Source: Halomicroarcula saliterrae
GTDB taxonomy: Archaea; Halobacteriota; Halobacteria; Halobacteriales; Haloarculaceae
Length of the DNA: 64,000 nt
NCBI RefSeq assembly: GCF_031624395.1
Contig: NZ_JAMQON010000005.1
Span: 124,001 to 188,000 of the forward strand
Direction: 5' to 3'
How positions within the stretch are numbered: position 1 is the stretch's first letter; the number at the start of each line of letters is the position of its first letter. The position numbers were made by a program, and so were the translations under genes. Under the pieces are notes generated by a model. That model worked only from the letters and a program-made list of their open reading frames with translations, was not told the origin of the DNA and searched no databases. Below are positions 10,209 to 19,153 of this stretch, piece by piece.

Positions 10209-11183
10209 ATGGCTAGAACGTGGGATATTCTGGTTCCGGAACAGATAGATCCGTCCGGACCGGAATCGGTCGCCGACTTTGCGGAGTGTACGGGTATGGA
10301 CGAGTACGGGAGTGTCGAGGCTGCGCTCGCAGATATCGGACGGTACGATGCTGTCGTCGTCAGAGTCGCAGAACTCGATGCGGATGTGCTTGCGCGAGCG
10401 GATAGATTGCAGATTATCGCGAAACACGGCGCTGGCCTCGACAACGTCGACATCGACGCGGCCTCGGAGCGTGGAATCGTCGTCTGTAACACGCCCGGCG
10501 CGAACTCGCGGTCGGTCGCAGAACACGCCCTCTCACTGCTGTTCGCCCTCCGGCGAAATCATCGAAGTGCCGATCAGCACGTCCGCGACGGTGGCTGGGA
10601 GCGGTCGGCGTATACCGGTCGAGAACTGACCGGAGATACGATAGGCCTGTTTGGATTCGGTGCAATCGCCCGAGAAGTCTCAGATCTGGCCCACGGCATC
10701 GGTCAACAGGTTATCGTGTACGACCCATACGTTTCCGACGACGACATTCCAACCCGAATGGGCCGAGTTTCGAGCCTCCAGGACCTGTTCGCCCGATCGG
10801 ATGCAGTAAGTGTTCATGCACCGCTCACTCCGGAGACCCGGCACGCAATTTCGACTGAAGAACTGAGAGCACTCGGTGAGCGCGGCGTCCTGATCAACAC
10901 GGCCCGGGGAGCGATTGTCGACGAAGAAGCGCTAGTCGAGGCACTTCGGACAAATACGTTGGGTGGTGCCGGTCTAGACACGTTCGAGAGCGAGCCGCCA
11001 GGAGAGGACCATCCGCTGTACGCCCGAGATAACGTCCTCTTGACCCCCCACGTCGGTGGCGTGACCGAGGAAGCCTTAGCCCGGATGAGTCAACGAGCAA
11101 CAGCGAACATTCGGACTGTCTACGAGGGTGGAATACCCTCGTCGACGGTGAATCGTGATGCCATCGGGGAAAGTACGGAATAG
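10209..11183 (+). CDS. D-isomer 2-hydroxyacid dehydrogenase (SerA-like)
   Basis: 324 residues. The family oxidises D-2-hydroxyacids or 3-phosphoglycerate with NAD+. The nucleotide fold shows GLFGFGAIA (about 146-154, with Ala for the third glycine) followed by an acidic residue in VYDPY. Catalytic features are LINTARGAIVDEEAL (Arg), a Glu in the DTFESEPP segment, and His in TPHVGG. No C-terminal ACT domain is present, so it is shorter than classical SerA and may act on another hydroxyacid. It stands alone between the MFS gene and the 5S rRNA. Confidence 0.88.
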   Translation: MARTWDILVPEQIDPSGPESVADFAECTGMDEYGSVEAALADIGRYDAVVVRVAELDADVLARADRLQIIAKHGAGLDNVDIDAASERGIVVCNTPGANSRSVAEHALSLLFALRRNHRSADQHVRDGGWERSAYTGRELTGDTIGLFGFGAIAREVSDLAHGIGQQVIVYDPYVSDDDIPTRMGRVSSLQDLFARSDAVSVHAPLTPETRHAISTEELRALGERGVLINTARGAIVDEEALVEALRTNTLGGAGLDTFESEPPGEDHPLYARDNVLLTPHVGGVTEEALARMSQRATANIRTVYEGGIPSSTVNRDAIGESTE

Positions 11184-11372
11184 CTTTCGGGAACGCTGTC
11201 CGTGCGGATAAATACGGTTTCACGCTTCGACTACAACTCTACTAGAACTGGTCGTTCGAAGGCTCGTTATCACGGGCGGGAAGACAGAGAGTGATGCTGA
11301 ACACGCGCTGTATCGCGAGGTTTATCCGTGGCATCACAGTAGATGTGGGTATCACGGTACGTTCCGTGGCAA

Positions 11373-11496
11373 TTCAACGACGGCCACAGCGGTGGGGTAC
11401 CTCCCGTACCCATCCCGAACACGGACGATAAGCCCACCAGCGTTTCGGCGAGTACTGGAGTGCGCGAGCCTCTGGGAACGTCGATTCGCCGTCTCC
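11373..11496 (+). rRNA. rrf: Orphan 5S ribosomal RNA
   Basis: About 124 bases match the haloarchaeal 5S pattern closely, including gcggtggggtacctcccg, cccatcccgaacacgg, ataagcccaccagcg and ggagtgcgcgagcctctggg. The ends pair (cgacggc with gccgtct). No 16S or 23S rRNA lies within the window, so this copy is unlinked from an rRNA operon here. A TATA-like tttatc at 11321-11326 would place transcription start about 25 bases before the mature end. It converges on hisI, whose stop is at 11534. Confidence 0.93.
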
Positions 11497-11533
11497 ATTC
11501 ATCACAGATCGTCAGTTGTCGACAGCAGCGACA

Positions 11534-11911
11534 CTACTCGTAGACGTCGTCCGGATCAAAAACTTCCTCGCCTACGGTCTCACCGCCGAGTGTCCGATAG
11601 AAGCACGAATGATAGCCGGTGTGGCAGGCACCACCTTCCTGCTCGATGCGGTAGAGGAGTGCGTCGCCGTCACAGTCGACACGAATCTCTTCGACTCGTT
11701 GAACGTGTCCACTCGACCCACCTTTCTTCCAGAGTTCGTCCCGACTCCGCGAGTAGTAATGAGCCAGGCCCGTGTTCCGTGTCTTTGCCAGTGCATCGGC
11801 CGAGACATAGGCGAGCATCAACACGTTGCCAGTTTCCGCATCCTGTGCAACAGCTGGAATCAGGCCGTTTTCCCCGAATTCGAGTTCGACATCGAGTTGC
11901 TCACTGGGCAT
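11534..11911 (-). CDS. hisI: Phosphoribosyl-AMP cyclohydrolase
   Basis: 125 residues, the normal length for stand-alone HisI. It opens the adenine ring of phosphoribosyl-AMP in the third step of histidine synthesis. Characteristic segments are [25 protein letters not shown], the metal-binding [10 protein letters not shown] and the Cys-containing [17 protein letters not shown] at 11911. It follows the RNase J gene on the same strand after 51 bases. No other his gene is nearby. Confidence 0.96.
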   Translation of the reverse strand: MPSEQLDVELEFGENGLIPAVAQDAETGNVLMLAYVSADALAKTRNTGLAHYYSRSRDELWKKGGSSGHVQRVEEIRVDCDGDALLYRIEQEGGACHTGYHSCFYRTLGGETVGEEVFDPDDVYE

Positions 11912-11962
11912 GCTATCTCGGTTACCAGCGATGGTGAAACAGTTGTTGCTTCGGACGGTCCG

Positions 11963-13300
11963 TTACTCGACGAGCTGGATGACGTTCCCGTTCGTCGTGA
12001 CGTGCAGATCACGGCCGACTTTGTACCCCTGACTGGCGGCGAGATCGACGTATCCGGAGAACCCTTTCATGTCTTGGTGGGCTGGAATCACGTTCTCGGG
12101 CTGGAGAGCATCGAGCATCTCGTAGTGGCCCTCTTGGCTGAGGTGCCCCGAGACGTGGACGTCGTCGTAGATTCGGGCGCCCTGCATTCCGAGTAGGGTC
12201 TCGGACTGATATCGCTGGCCCACGTTGGTGGGCTCCGGGATGACTCGGGCGGAGAAGATGACTTTGTCACCCTGCTCAAGGTCATAAGAGGTTTCGCCAC
12301 GGCCCATTCGGGTGAGCATCGCTCGCGGCTCTCCCTGGTGGCCAGTGACCACGGGGAGGAAGTTTTCTTTCCCCTCGTTCATAATCCGCTCGAAGGCTCG
12401 GTCGACGGACTGGCGATGGCCGTACATGTCGACATCGGGCATCGAAATCGCTCCCATTCGCTCTGCTGTCCCGGAGTACTGTTCCATCGACCGACCGAGC
12501 AGCACTGGCTCACGGCCGATATCACGGGCGAACTCCACGATCGAGGAGACTCGGGCGATGTGGCTCGAAAATGTCGTCGCCACGATACCGCCGTCGAAGT
12601 CCTCGAGGCTGTGCATCACATCTTGTAGCTGCTCTCGTGCAACAGCCTCGGATGGTGTCCGGCCCTTCTTATTGGCGTTCGTGCAGTCCTCGATGTAACA
12701 GAGGACGCCGTCCCGACCGATTTCGCGGAAGCGGTCCATATCGATCGGGTCGCCGATCACCGGCGTATGGTCGATTCGCTTGTCCAAGCCGTAGACGATT
12801 GCACCCTCTGGCGTATGGAGGACGGGATTTATCGCGTCGATGATCGAGTGTGTGACGTTGACGAACTCGAGTTCGGTGTGGTCACCGATAGACATCGTTT
12901 CCCCCGCCTCCATCGTGACGAGGTCGTTATTCACGGTGAATTTGTTTTCGTCCTGGATCTGATCCTCGACCAGAGCGATGGTGAACGGTGCCCCGACAAT
13001 CGGGGCATCGTATCGGTGTGCGAGTTTCGGGATTGCGCCGATGTGGTCGAGGTGACCGTGTGTCGGGACGATAGCTTTCACCTCACCCGAAAGCTCCGAC
13101 ATAATCCGATCGTCGGGAATCGCACCCATGTCGATGAGATCGAGCGAGTGCATGCTCTCTGTCTGGAGGTTGTCGTGAATCAGTACCTTCGAGAGGTTCA
13201 GCCCCATGTCGAAGATGACGATGTCATCTCCGGCACGGACTGCTGTCATCTGGCGGCCGACTTCCTCATACCCGCCGATAGTTGCAATTTCGATTTCCAT
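11963..13300 (-). CDS. rnj: Archaeal ribonuclease J
   Basis: 445 residues. A metallo-beta-lactamase/beta-CASP exonuclease that degrades RNA 5' to 3'. The zinc motif THGHLDHIG lies at about 80-88, with further metal ligands in FVNVTHSI and GLDKRIDH. Beta-CASP motifs include [10 protein letters not shown] and [14 protein letters not shown], and the C-terminus has [15 protein letters not shown] and PAHQDMKGF. The length fits archaeal RNase J without the bacterial C-terminal extension. It is probably a housekeeping gene. Confidence 0.95.
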   Translation of the reverse strand: MEIEIATIGGYEEVGRQMTAVRAGDDIVIFDMGLNLSKVLIHDNLQTESMHSLDLIDMGAIPDDRIMSELSGEVKAIVPTHGHLDHIGAIPKLAHRYDAPIVGAPFTIALVEDQIQDENKFTVNNDLVTMEAGETMSIGDHTELEFVNVTHSIIDAINPVLHTPEGAIVYGLDKRIDHTPVIGDPIDMDRFREIGRDGVLCYIEDCTNANKKGRTPSEAVAREQLQDVMHSLEDFDGGIVATTFSSHIARVSSIVEFARDIGREPVLLGRSMEQYSGTAERMGAISMPDVDMYGHRQSVDRAFERIMNEGKENFLPVVTGHQGEPRAMLTRMGRGETSYDLEQGDKVIFSARVIPEPTNVGQRYQSETLLGMQGARIYDDVHVSGHLSQEGHYEMLDALQPENVIPAHQDMKGFSGYVDLAASQGYKVGRDLHVTTNGNVIQLVE

Positions 13301-13580
13301 AGGTTGGGTCCGATCAGAGTGATCCCAGAACTCGTCAAAGTCCGCCTGATGAAGGAGAGCCGGTACGCAGATGGCGCCGCCAGCCGTCTAAACCGGAACA
13401 GCTGGTCAATGTGGCCAGAGTACGCAACCATCTCGGGGACAACGCGTATTTCGGTTGTGTAGAGGGTGACTGCCACAACGTAAATACTCGTGGATTCGAG
13501 ACGCCCCGCTGAGACTCGAAACTCACTCCGATATGCGAGGACCCTGTATCGTTATATCAGTCGCGAGAGTGGTTTCGCGT

Positions 13581-13715
13581 ATGCAATCCCGCATTATACG
13601 CGAAGAGACTGATAAGTCGGCCAGCGAAACCTCATCTGACGACTCCGGGGCGACAGACCGTTCCGCAGAGGCGGAGAAATCACTCGACGACATCATCGAG
13701 GCGTATACCGAGTAG
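13581..13715 (+). CDS. Small acidic protein, 44 residues
   Basis: Starts at the ATG at 13581 (MQSRIIREETDKSAS), not the upstream 13533 ATG. A TATA-like ttatat lies about 25 bases before 13581, the spacing expected for a leaderless haloarchaeal transcript. The protein is acidic, Ser/Asp-rich and ends SLDDIIEAYTE. It is followed after 10 bases by 13726-13983, so the two form a pair. Function unknown. Confidence 0.6.
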   Translation: MQSRIIREETDKSASETSSDDSGATDRSAEAEKSLDDIIEAYTE

Positions 13716-13725
13716 CGCTACACGC

Positions 13726-13983
13726 ATGAGCAGCGATTTCCAGCACCTGTCAGGAACCAGTTCACAACTACAGGAAGCGGTAGATACCATCGTTCAGTCG
13801 TTCGGACACCCCGATGCTATCTCTCTCGCTCATACACTCGAGGATGGGGTCAAACGAACCAGGCTCGAGATTACAGACGGCGATGAAAATGCCTGTTACG
13901 AATTAGTTTACGACGGACAGGACGACGATGCAGAACCGCAACTCAGACGAGTCGACGAAGCTGATGGGTCCCTAGAACTCTGA
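13726..13983 (+). CDS. Small hypothetical protein, 85 residues
   Basis: Acidic soluble protein (MSSDFQHLSGTSSQLQ... ending ADGSLEL) with alternating beta-like segments (TRLEITDGDENACYELVYDG). It follows the 44-residue gene by 10 bases in the same direction and is likely co-transcribed. No catalytic motif or membrane segment is seen. Codon use and acidity are those of a real haloarchaeal gene. Confidence 0.65.
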   Translation: MSSDFQHLSGTSSQLQEAVDTIVQSFGHPDAISLAHTLEDGVKRTRLEITDGDENACYELVYDGQDDDAEPQLRRVDEADGSLEL

Positions 13984-14006
13984 CTTCCACTCGGCACCGA
14001 ATCAAA

Positions 14007-14654
14007 TCAGTTGTGGCGTCCCTTTCTCGTCTCGTAATCGAACGAGAGGCTGTTGGCAGATAGTTGGGTAACCCAGAGGATCCCATCGAAGAGACCGGCA
14101 ATCGCTGCCATTATCTCTCTATCGTGAGCAGTGTAATCTATCCCGAAGATGCCAAGCCCTGTCTCAGAACGAAATCCAACAAGTCGCTCAACCACTGTCG
14201 CCACATGACCAGCTGGCACCGCGTCGAGAAATGGTGTGAGCGATCGAATTACCAAGTGACAAGCACCCTCTGGCGCAGTGTTCTCGGCGAGTTCTGATAG
14301 ACCCACTACCAGTCGCTCTAGACCGCCCGGTGATGGAGTGAAGACGATGGGCGGTTCGCAGTAGAGGGCTGAAATAGACTGTTGGGAGGTCGTGTCGACG
14401 AGGCCGAGAGATGGTCGCTCCGTCTCTAGACTACTATACCGCTCAATTGTCTGCTTTGCACTCTCCGTTGTCGTGACAACGAGGCCGGTATCCTTCGCAG
14501 TTCCCTAGTCACAGAGAATCCGTAAACCAATCGCGTATTCAGCTGGAGCACCGGCACTAGCTACAAGAACAGAGGTACCGCTCTTGAGACTCTTAGGGAG
14601 CGGATCATTTTCCGAGAGATCTCTATTTCCGTGCGGTTCCGAGCCTCTATCCAT
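14007..14654 (-). pseudogene. RecA-like (HTR-like/DUF7504-type) gene interrupted by an amber codon
   Basis: Starting at the ATG at 14654, one frame reads through 215 codons to the stop at 14007, except for a TAG at 14505-14507 (codon 50, in RILCD-stop-GTAKDTG). Both sides look like one protein: SGTSVLVASAGAP resembles the degenerate ATP-binding beginning of haloarchaeal HTR-like proteins. Later segments (EGACHLVIRSLTPFL; MAAIAGLFDGILWV) fit the same fold. The downstream 99 codons alone could be read as a short gene, but the upstream continuation argues for a broken one. It lies three bases after the zinc-protein gene at 14658-14867. Confidence 0.65.
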
Positions 14655-14657
14655 GAT

Positions 14658-14867
14658 TCAGCTATCTCCAGAACGGTGTGATGAGTCTGTCGAGCCAGCC
14701 AACTGGACAAGTGCCTGTGTGGGGTAGTACCTAGCTGTACATACTGGGCATTCGGCGACACGAACATGTCCCTGGCAGCTTATCGAAACTGGAAGTTTCC
14801 GTGGGTGGACCGTCTTTTTTGCGAGCTCTGTGCCACAAGCCGAACAGGGAAGATCTATTTCATTCAT
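14658..14867 (-). CDS. Small CxxC zinc-ribbon protein, 69 residues
   Basis: Two paired cysteine motifs (CSACG near the N-terminus, CPVCTARYYP about 30 residues later) form a probable four-Cys zinc site, as in the many haloarchaeal CPxCG-related small proteins. The stop lies three bases before the start of the interrupted RecA-like gene, suggesting a former operon. Function is unknown. Confidence 0.65.
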   Translation of the reverse strand: MNEIDLPCSACGTELAKKTVHPRKLPVSISCQGHVRVAECPVCTARYYPTQALVQLAGSTDSSHRSGDS

Positions 14868-14894
14868 GAGTAGATGCGTGGGCCGTATCCAGTC

Positions 14895-15296
14895 CTATGA
14901 GCGGCGCCCGAACCTACCGCAGACTGGGGCATCCGACACGGCACATCTCAGAGCAGTATCAGCGAGGGACGCCCCCTCTGCGTCGAAAAGGCTGTGACTA
15001 TCTTTGGGTTCACCGGGATACTGCCGCGCCGCCTCGGGGTCAAACTCCACGCCGAGTCCGGGCGAATCCGGCACCTCGATAGCCCCGTCCGAGACCTCGA
15101 ACTCGTAGTCGAGGATTTCGTCTTCCCACGGGACATCGCGACTCATGTGCTCCAGGACTTCGAGGTTCGCGATGCCGGCACAGAGGTGGAGCGCTGTGGC
15201 CGTACTCACACCGGCGTTGGGATTATCTCGCCGCGTGGGATGGAGAAGCAGCAGAGACTGTTCGGGACCGGATCGAATTTCGCGGACGGCAACCAA
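14895..15296 (-). pseudogene. C-terminal fragment of an enolase-superfamily sugar-acid dehydratase
   Basis: The region from NPNAGVSTATALHLCAG through VPWEDEILDYEFEV and SPGLGVEFDPEAA is the C-terminus of mandelate racemase/muconate-lactonizing-type enzymes, as in haloarchaeal gluconate, galactonate or xylonate dehydratases. The barrel with the catalytic Lys and metal-binding acids is absent, and the reading begins only at a TTG with unrelated residues before it. It sits directly downstream of the Fic gene, so it is a truncated relic. Confidence 0.6.
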
Positions 15297-15337
15297 GCTG
15301 ATAGATTCGGTCGAAGAGTCGCGCTACTGGCGCCATG

Positions 15338-16513
15338 TCAATAGGTCTCTGGTGGTCGCTCGAGAATCTCGAAGATTTCTTTGGCACGATATTCCTGGTT
15401 TCGTGCCTGACCTGTGACCTCTTCGAGCACGCCGTCGTCCTGCAATGATGCGATAGCACGGTATGCGGTGGAGTGTTCGACATCGAACTGTTCAGCGACA
15501 GTTTGTGCTGTCACGTACGGCTGCTCGAAGAGCCAGCAGGCGAGCTGGTCGGCTGTATAGGCGACGCCGCCATACTGTTGGTCGTACTTCCGACGGAGTT
15601 GTTCGAGTTCGAGTGTCCGGATTACGGACTCCTCGGCCTGGTATCGGACTCCCGTGATGAAAAATTCGAGCCATGCTTCCCACTCACCGGCTTTCCGGAC
15701 TTGCTCCATACGGTCGACGTATGTCTGCTTATTCCGATTGAAATATTCGCTCAGGTAGAGATTCGGTCGTTCGAGATAGTCCTGATCGTATAGCTGCAGG
15801 GTGATGAGGAGTCGGCCGAGCCGACCATTGCTATCGCCATATGGGTGGATTGTCTCGAATTGGTAGTGGAAGAGCGCGATATCGATGAGCGGCTGATAGG
15901 ACCCGCCAGTCCGATAGTAGGTCAGTAGCGTCTCCATCGCGCCGGCTGCGACATCCGGTACCGGTGGGAGGAACTCGCCGATGAAATTGGGTGTGGTCTT
16001 GAACGCGCCGATGGTGTCGGTGTCGACGCGGTCATCCGGAACGCCAGTCAACAGGCGGTCGTGCAGTGAATGGAGAAGATCGATAGACAGTGGCTCATCC
16101 TGGTCGAGCGACTCGATGCCGTCCGCTAGCGCCTGTTCGTAGTTGAGAACCTCTTGAATATCCTTCGTGCTGTCCAGGCGAGGAGCTGTAGACTTCGGGT
16201 CGCCGGTCGAATCTTCAGCTCTCGTCTCGAAACTGTACAGCGCATTGTAGTCAACGTCAGCGCCTTCTATCTCAGCAGATTCGATCGCCTCCTTGCGGAG
16301 CAACGACGTGTACAGCACCGCCGGGAAGTCAACCTCAAGACTCAGCCCGCTGAGTTTCCCGAGCCAGTAGGTCGCATTTGAGAGCGTTTCGTAGAACCCG
16401 TTGTCAAGCACTAGTTCTTGGGCCGGCGGCAACGGATCTGGTTTGTAGTACGGTTGGCGACCGTACGGTACGAGTTCACCCGGTGCCCCATCTTCCAATT
16501 CGTCCACCCACAT
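15338..16513 (-). CDS. Fic-domain protein (AMPylator-type) with winged helix
   Basis: 391 residues. Fic enzymes transfer AMP or similar groups to target proteins. The Fic loop HPYGDSNGRLGR (223-234) keeps the catalytic His, Asp, Asn and Arg residues but has Ser where HPFxxGNGR usually has Gly. An N-terminal inhibitory helix motif SAEIEG (79-84, S/T-xxx-E-G/N) marks it as self-inhibited (class II). A C-terminal winged helix (about 325-385, TAQTVAEQFDVEHSTAYRAI) is common in long Fic proteins. Substrate unknown. It lies beside decayed genes, as toxin-like genes often do. Confidence 0.93.
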   Translation of the reverse strand: MWVDELEDGAPGELVPYGRQPYYKPDPLPPAQELVLDNGFYETLSNATYWLGKLSGLSLEVDFPAVLYTSLLRKEAIESAEIEGADVDYNALYSFETRAEDSTGDPKSTAPRLDSTKDIQEVLNYEQALADGIESLDQDEPLSIDLLHSLHDRLLTGVPDDRVDTDTIGAFKTTPNFIGEFLPPVPDVAAGAMETLLTYYRTGGSYQPLIDIALFHYQFETIHPYGDSNGRLGRLLITLQLYDQDYLERPNLYLSEYFNRNKQTYVDRMEQVRKAGEWEAWLEFFITGVRYQAEESVIRTLELEQLRRKYDQQYGGVAYTADQLACWLFEQPYVTAQTVAEQFDVEHSTAYRAIASLQDDGVLEEVTGQARNQEYRAKEIFEILERPPETY

Positions 16514-16656
16514 GCAATGAAGGACACTATACCGGGGCAGTATTTTAATCTAACTTCTCTATATGCAACTATGGCTTGATTATCGTTGTTCAAGTTGCAA
16601 AGTCGTTTACGGACTGCAATCTCTTGTCCGTGACGTTCTCTCTTTATTGATTTTGT

Positions 16657-16681
16657 GGCGCGCTGGCCAGCTGGGCGCGCC
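16657..16681. repeat. Short near-palindromic repeat, copy 1
   Basis: A 25-base GC-rich sequence with ggcgcgc...gcgcgcc arms around ctggccag. It matches 22 of 25 bases at 40709-40733. It lies just upstream of the broken DUF6610-like gene. Confidence 0.5.
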
Positions 16682-16702
16682 GGTGGGCGTAGTCGGTGTT
16701 CC

Positions 16703-17660
16703 ATGTCTTCAGAGGCAACTCACTCTTGGTCAGCAACGGCCATCGACGACGCACAGCGGGCCGAGTGGGTAGGATTCCTCCCTCGCGAGCCGTTCGTCGT
16801 CGACGCCTATCGGCTCGGATTCACGGTCGGTGGTCGCGAGGACTACACGTACCAGTCGTCGCTGCGGAACGTTGATCTCCCAATCGAGATGCTGGACAAC
16901 GACTTTCGAAATCCCGACCTCGACCGGTATATCGAACGATTCGAGCGATATGAACTGTCGGTCGGCGTTCTGGGCGATGCGTAGGACCCCGAGGAGGCTC
17001 GGGAGTACAACCGCACAACGCGGGAACTCAGCTCGAAGTTTCCCGAGACGGAACTCATCGTCGTCCCGAAGTGCCGAGAGGCAACCGACGTGATCGCCCA
17101 GGATATGGTGCTGGGCTACCCGATGGGCTACTCGGACATCACCGCCGAGGAGCACACCAACATCGTCGACTGGCGGGGTCGGCGGGTGCATCTGTTGGGC
17201 GCGAGTCCCCCGAAGCAGTATCCGCTGATCGAGGAGCTCACACAACCCCGTGTCACCGGAGAGGAGCCGGCAAACATCGTCGGCGTGGACTGGAACGGGA
17301 TAATCCGTCTTGAGTGCAGCGCGAGGTGCCGGGCAGGTCGCCGACGGCGCCGAGTATCTCATCGCGACCGCTCGGACCACGTACACGCCCCCCGCGAACT
17401 ACGGCTTCGACGACTGGGACCCGCTGCAGTCAGGGTGGCTGTCGAACCACTGGAACAACCCGCTGTTCTCGGCCCGACTGCTTTCTCGACCTCTCTCGAC
17501 GCTGTCCAGCGGGTATCAGCACGCTTCGGAGCGATACACGCTGTACTTCGGCGGGTATGAGCCACTGCATCTGGAGAGGCCGGAAGGTGGCATCGTAATC
17601 GCTGAACGGACACCACGACTGTACGTCCGTTACAAAAGGCTTCTCACACCTGTTAGCCGA
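16703..17660 (+). pseudogene. Broken DUF6610-like gene
   Basis: From the ATG at 16703 the frame encodes EWVGFLPREPFVVDAYRLGF and IEMLDNDFRNPDL, typical of the haloarchaeal DUF6610 family. A TAG (16982-16984, after SVGVLGDA) interrupts it, and the same frame continues with DPEEAREYNRTTRELSSKFP and DIVAW-like VDWRGRRVHLLGASPP. Near 17310 coding switches frame to ADGAEYLIATARTTYTPP and WLSNHWNNPLFSARLL, meaning a frameshift or a fusion junction. At least two disabling changes make it a pseudogene. The intact family's function is unknown. Confidence 0.7.
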
Positions 17661-17719
17661 GTACATGGGATTGTTCGATACAGGCAAAGCACTTACTGGA
17701 GCCGTCGGAGAGTTCAGTC

Positions 17720-18136
17720 GTGAAGCGGCGACAGTTCCTTTGTGGTACTGCGGGTGGGGGAATCAGCCTACTAGCGGGCTGTTCCTCTACTGGCAGTAAG
17801 GAGTATGCAACGATGCAGGAACTCAGTTTCGTAAATACAGAATCTACTGCGGTCCCAGTGGAGTTACGGATAGAACGCACTGATACCGGTGGAGTAGTTC
17901 ATACGGAGACTCGTGCGCTGACGGTAGATCCTGATTGGATTATCATCGATTGTGTCTGGCCAGATGCACCATTGATAGTAATGGCTCGTCATGAAGATGG
18001 CGAATGGAATAGCTTCAGTACAGAAGATAGAGACGGATGTGTTGGTGTCATAACTACAGTAGAGGACCAGAGAACGTCTCTTTATGCGAATAGCGCTGAG
18101 TGTCCAATCGATGACCCGAGTTGCCACGCTGATTAG
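17720..18136 (+). CDS. Tat-exported lipoprotein, 138 residues
   Basis: GTG start. The N-terminus MKRRQFLCGTAGG..LLAGC combines a twin-arginine signal with a lipobox, so the protein is exported folded and lipid-anchored outside. The mature part is beta-rich (LSFVNTESTAVPVELRIERT) with four cysteines toward the C-terminus, as in many haloarchaeal lipoproteins with a single Ig-like or transthyretin-like domain. Specific role unknown. Its start overlaps the tail of the broken gene upstream by four bases in one frame. Confidence 0.8.
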   Translation: MKRRQFLCGTAGGGISLLAGCSSTGSKEYATMQELSFVNTESTAVPVELRIERTDTGGVVHTETRALTVDPDWIIIDCVWPDAPLIVMARHEDGEWNSFSTEDRDGCVGVITTVEDQRTSLYANSAECPIDDPSCHAD

Positions 18137-18154
18137 CCAAGTAGATGGATTGAC

Positions 18155-18230
18155 CTCCTCCCGCGCCTGAAGTCGCGGGAATCCCGCCATGGGATTTCAG
18201 ACCGAGTTCGGCCCTAAGGTTTCAAGACGC
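18155..18230 (-). ncRNA. Right-end hairpins of an IS200/IS605-type element (possible tnpB guide-RNA scaffold)
   Basis: Two hairpins lie just beyond the tnpB-type stop: tcccgcg/cgcggga arms at 18159-18180, and aatccc/gggatt arms at 18180-18196. In IS605-family elements the guide RNA covers the 3' end of tnpB and the structured right end, which is the part kept here. Expression is not shown. Confidence 0.4.
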
Positions 18231-18976
18231 ATACGTTCCAAGCGCCTCTTGCTGGGTGTCAGCATCGGCTTGGCTGTCTTGTGGCGCGGTCAAACGCGCC
18301 CCATCCTCAGCCGAGTCCTCGTCGTTCTCGTGTTCTCTGGAACGACTCTCTCCGCTGCGGTAGCGGTCTGCGATGTTCACTGCTCCGTTCACGTCGTCTA
18401 TCTGGTTCCACAAGTCCTCCCCAAAGGATTCTGCGATACGCTCGCTCTCGCGCTTCTGGAGCCTTAGCGGTGAAGTAGGTCTCGTGGAGCCGCCGAACGG
18501 CTTTCGCCTCGTCGGCCCACAGTTCGGGTGCGGTCGGGCAACCGCCGTCGTCGCGGTGACACACCGTGACGAGTGACGCTTCCGCAATACGACACCGATG
18601 GGCGTGCGTTCTTTCGCGGACACCTCGGAACCATCCTCTACGTCGCGGATGGCGGTGACGTGGAGAACCACGTTCCGTCCCGCTCGAATAGCCGACTCTC
18701 GCCCATCTCAGCGTCACCAGCGGTCAACGCTTCAAGCCAATCCCGTTGTTCGGGGTTTGGTTGTGCTGGCATCCAGCGATGGTAGTCCTCGTGATGCGGG
18801 ATTTTGACGTACCACTCGATAGCGTTCTCGGGCTTATGGTCGATTCGTCGCCCTTCGTTGGTGAATCGAACAGGGTGGTTGTCGTGGAGTTCGCCCGCGT
18901 TGTACGTCGTCGTCAACTGCGGGACGTACTGTTTGAGTGCGTTCTTCGCGTACGATGGTTCGTACACGGTCAGCAA
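18222..18976 (-). pseudogene. tnpB (IS1341-type OrfB) remnant
   Basis: Typical haloarchaeal TnpB text is present but scrambled. LTVYEPSYAKNALKQYV to FERDGTW occupies one frame (18976 to about 18650). YLHVTA-like VLHVTAIRDVEDGSEV follows in another, and a third frame carries LVTVCHRDDGG..PELWADEA. The C-terminus DVNGAVNIADRYRSGE is intact to the stop. The N-terminal third is missing. IDDV is joined directly to the final DVNGAVNI motif, deleting the middle catalytic Glu region and the zinc finger. It cannot make an active nuclease. Confidence 0.8.
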
Positions 18977-19153
18977 CCTCGCCCGCTAGTACCGAGTTCG
19001 AATCCACGCATGAATCAGTTCGGGAGTATAGCAGGGACAGCAAAGTCCCAAACTAGGTTCCCTGATTCGCATATCCGGCGCCTTCCCCTCGGATTCGCCC
19101 TCTTGTTCTCCCCAAGCCAAGACTGATATCAAAGCCACTGTAACAGTTGTTAA

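Larger units (their letters stand above)
18150..18990 (-). mobile_element. IS200/IS605-family element remnant (tnpB only)
   Basis: Comprises the broken tnpB and its right-end hairpins. No tnpA transposase gene and no recognisable left end are present. Coding similarity stops abruptly near 18987, at an in-frame stop. Confidence 0.65.

Noticed and set aside
18990-19015. tRNA T-loop-like gttcgaatcc
   Set aside because: No cloverleaf could be built around it. The bases belong to the broken border of the tnpB remnant.
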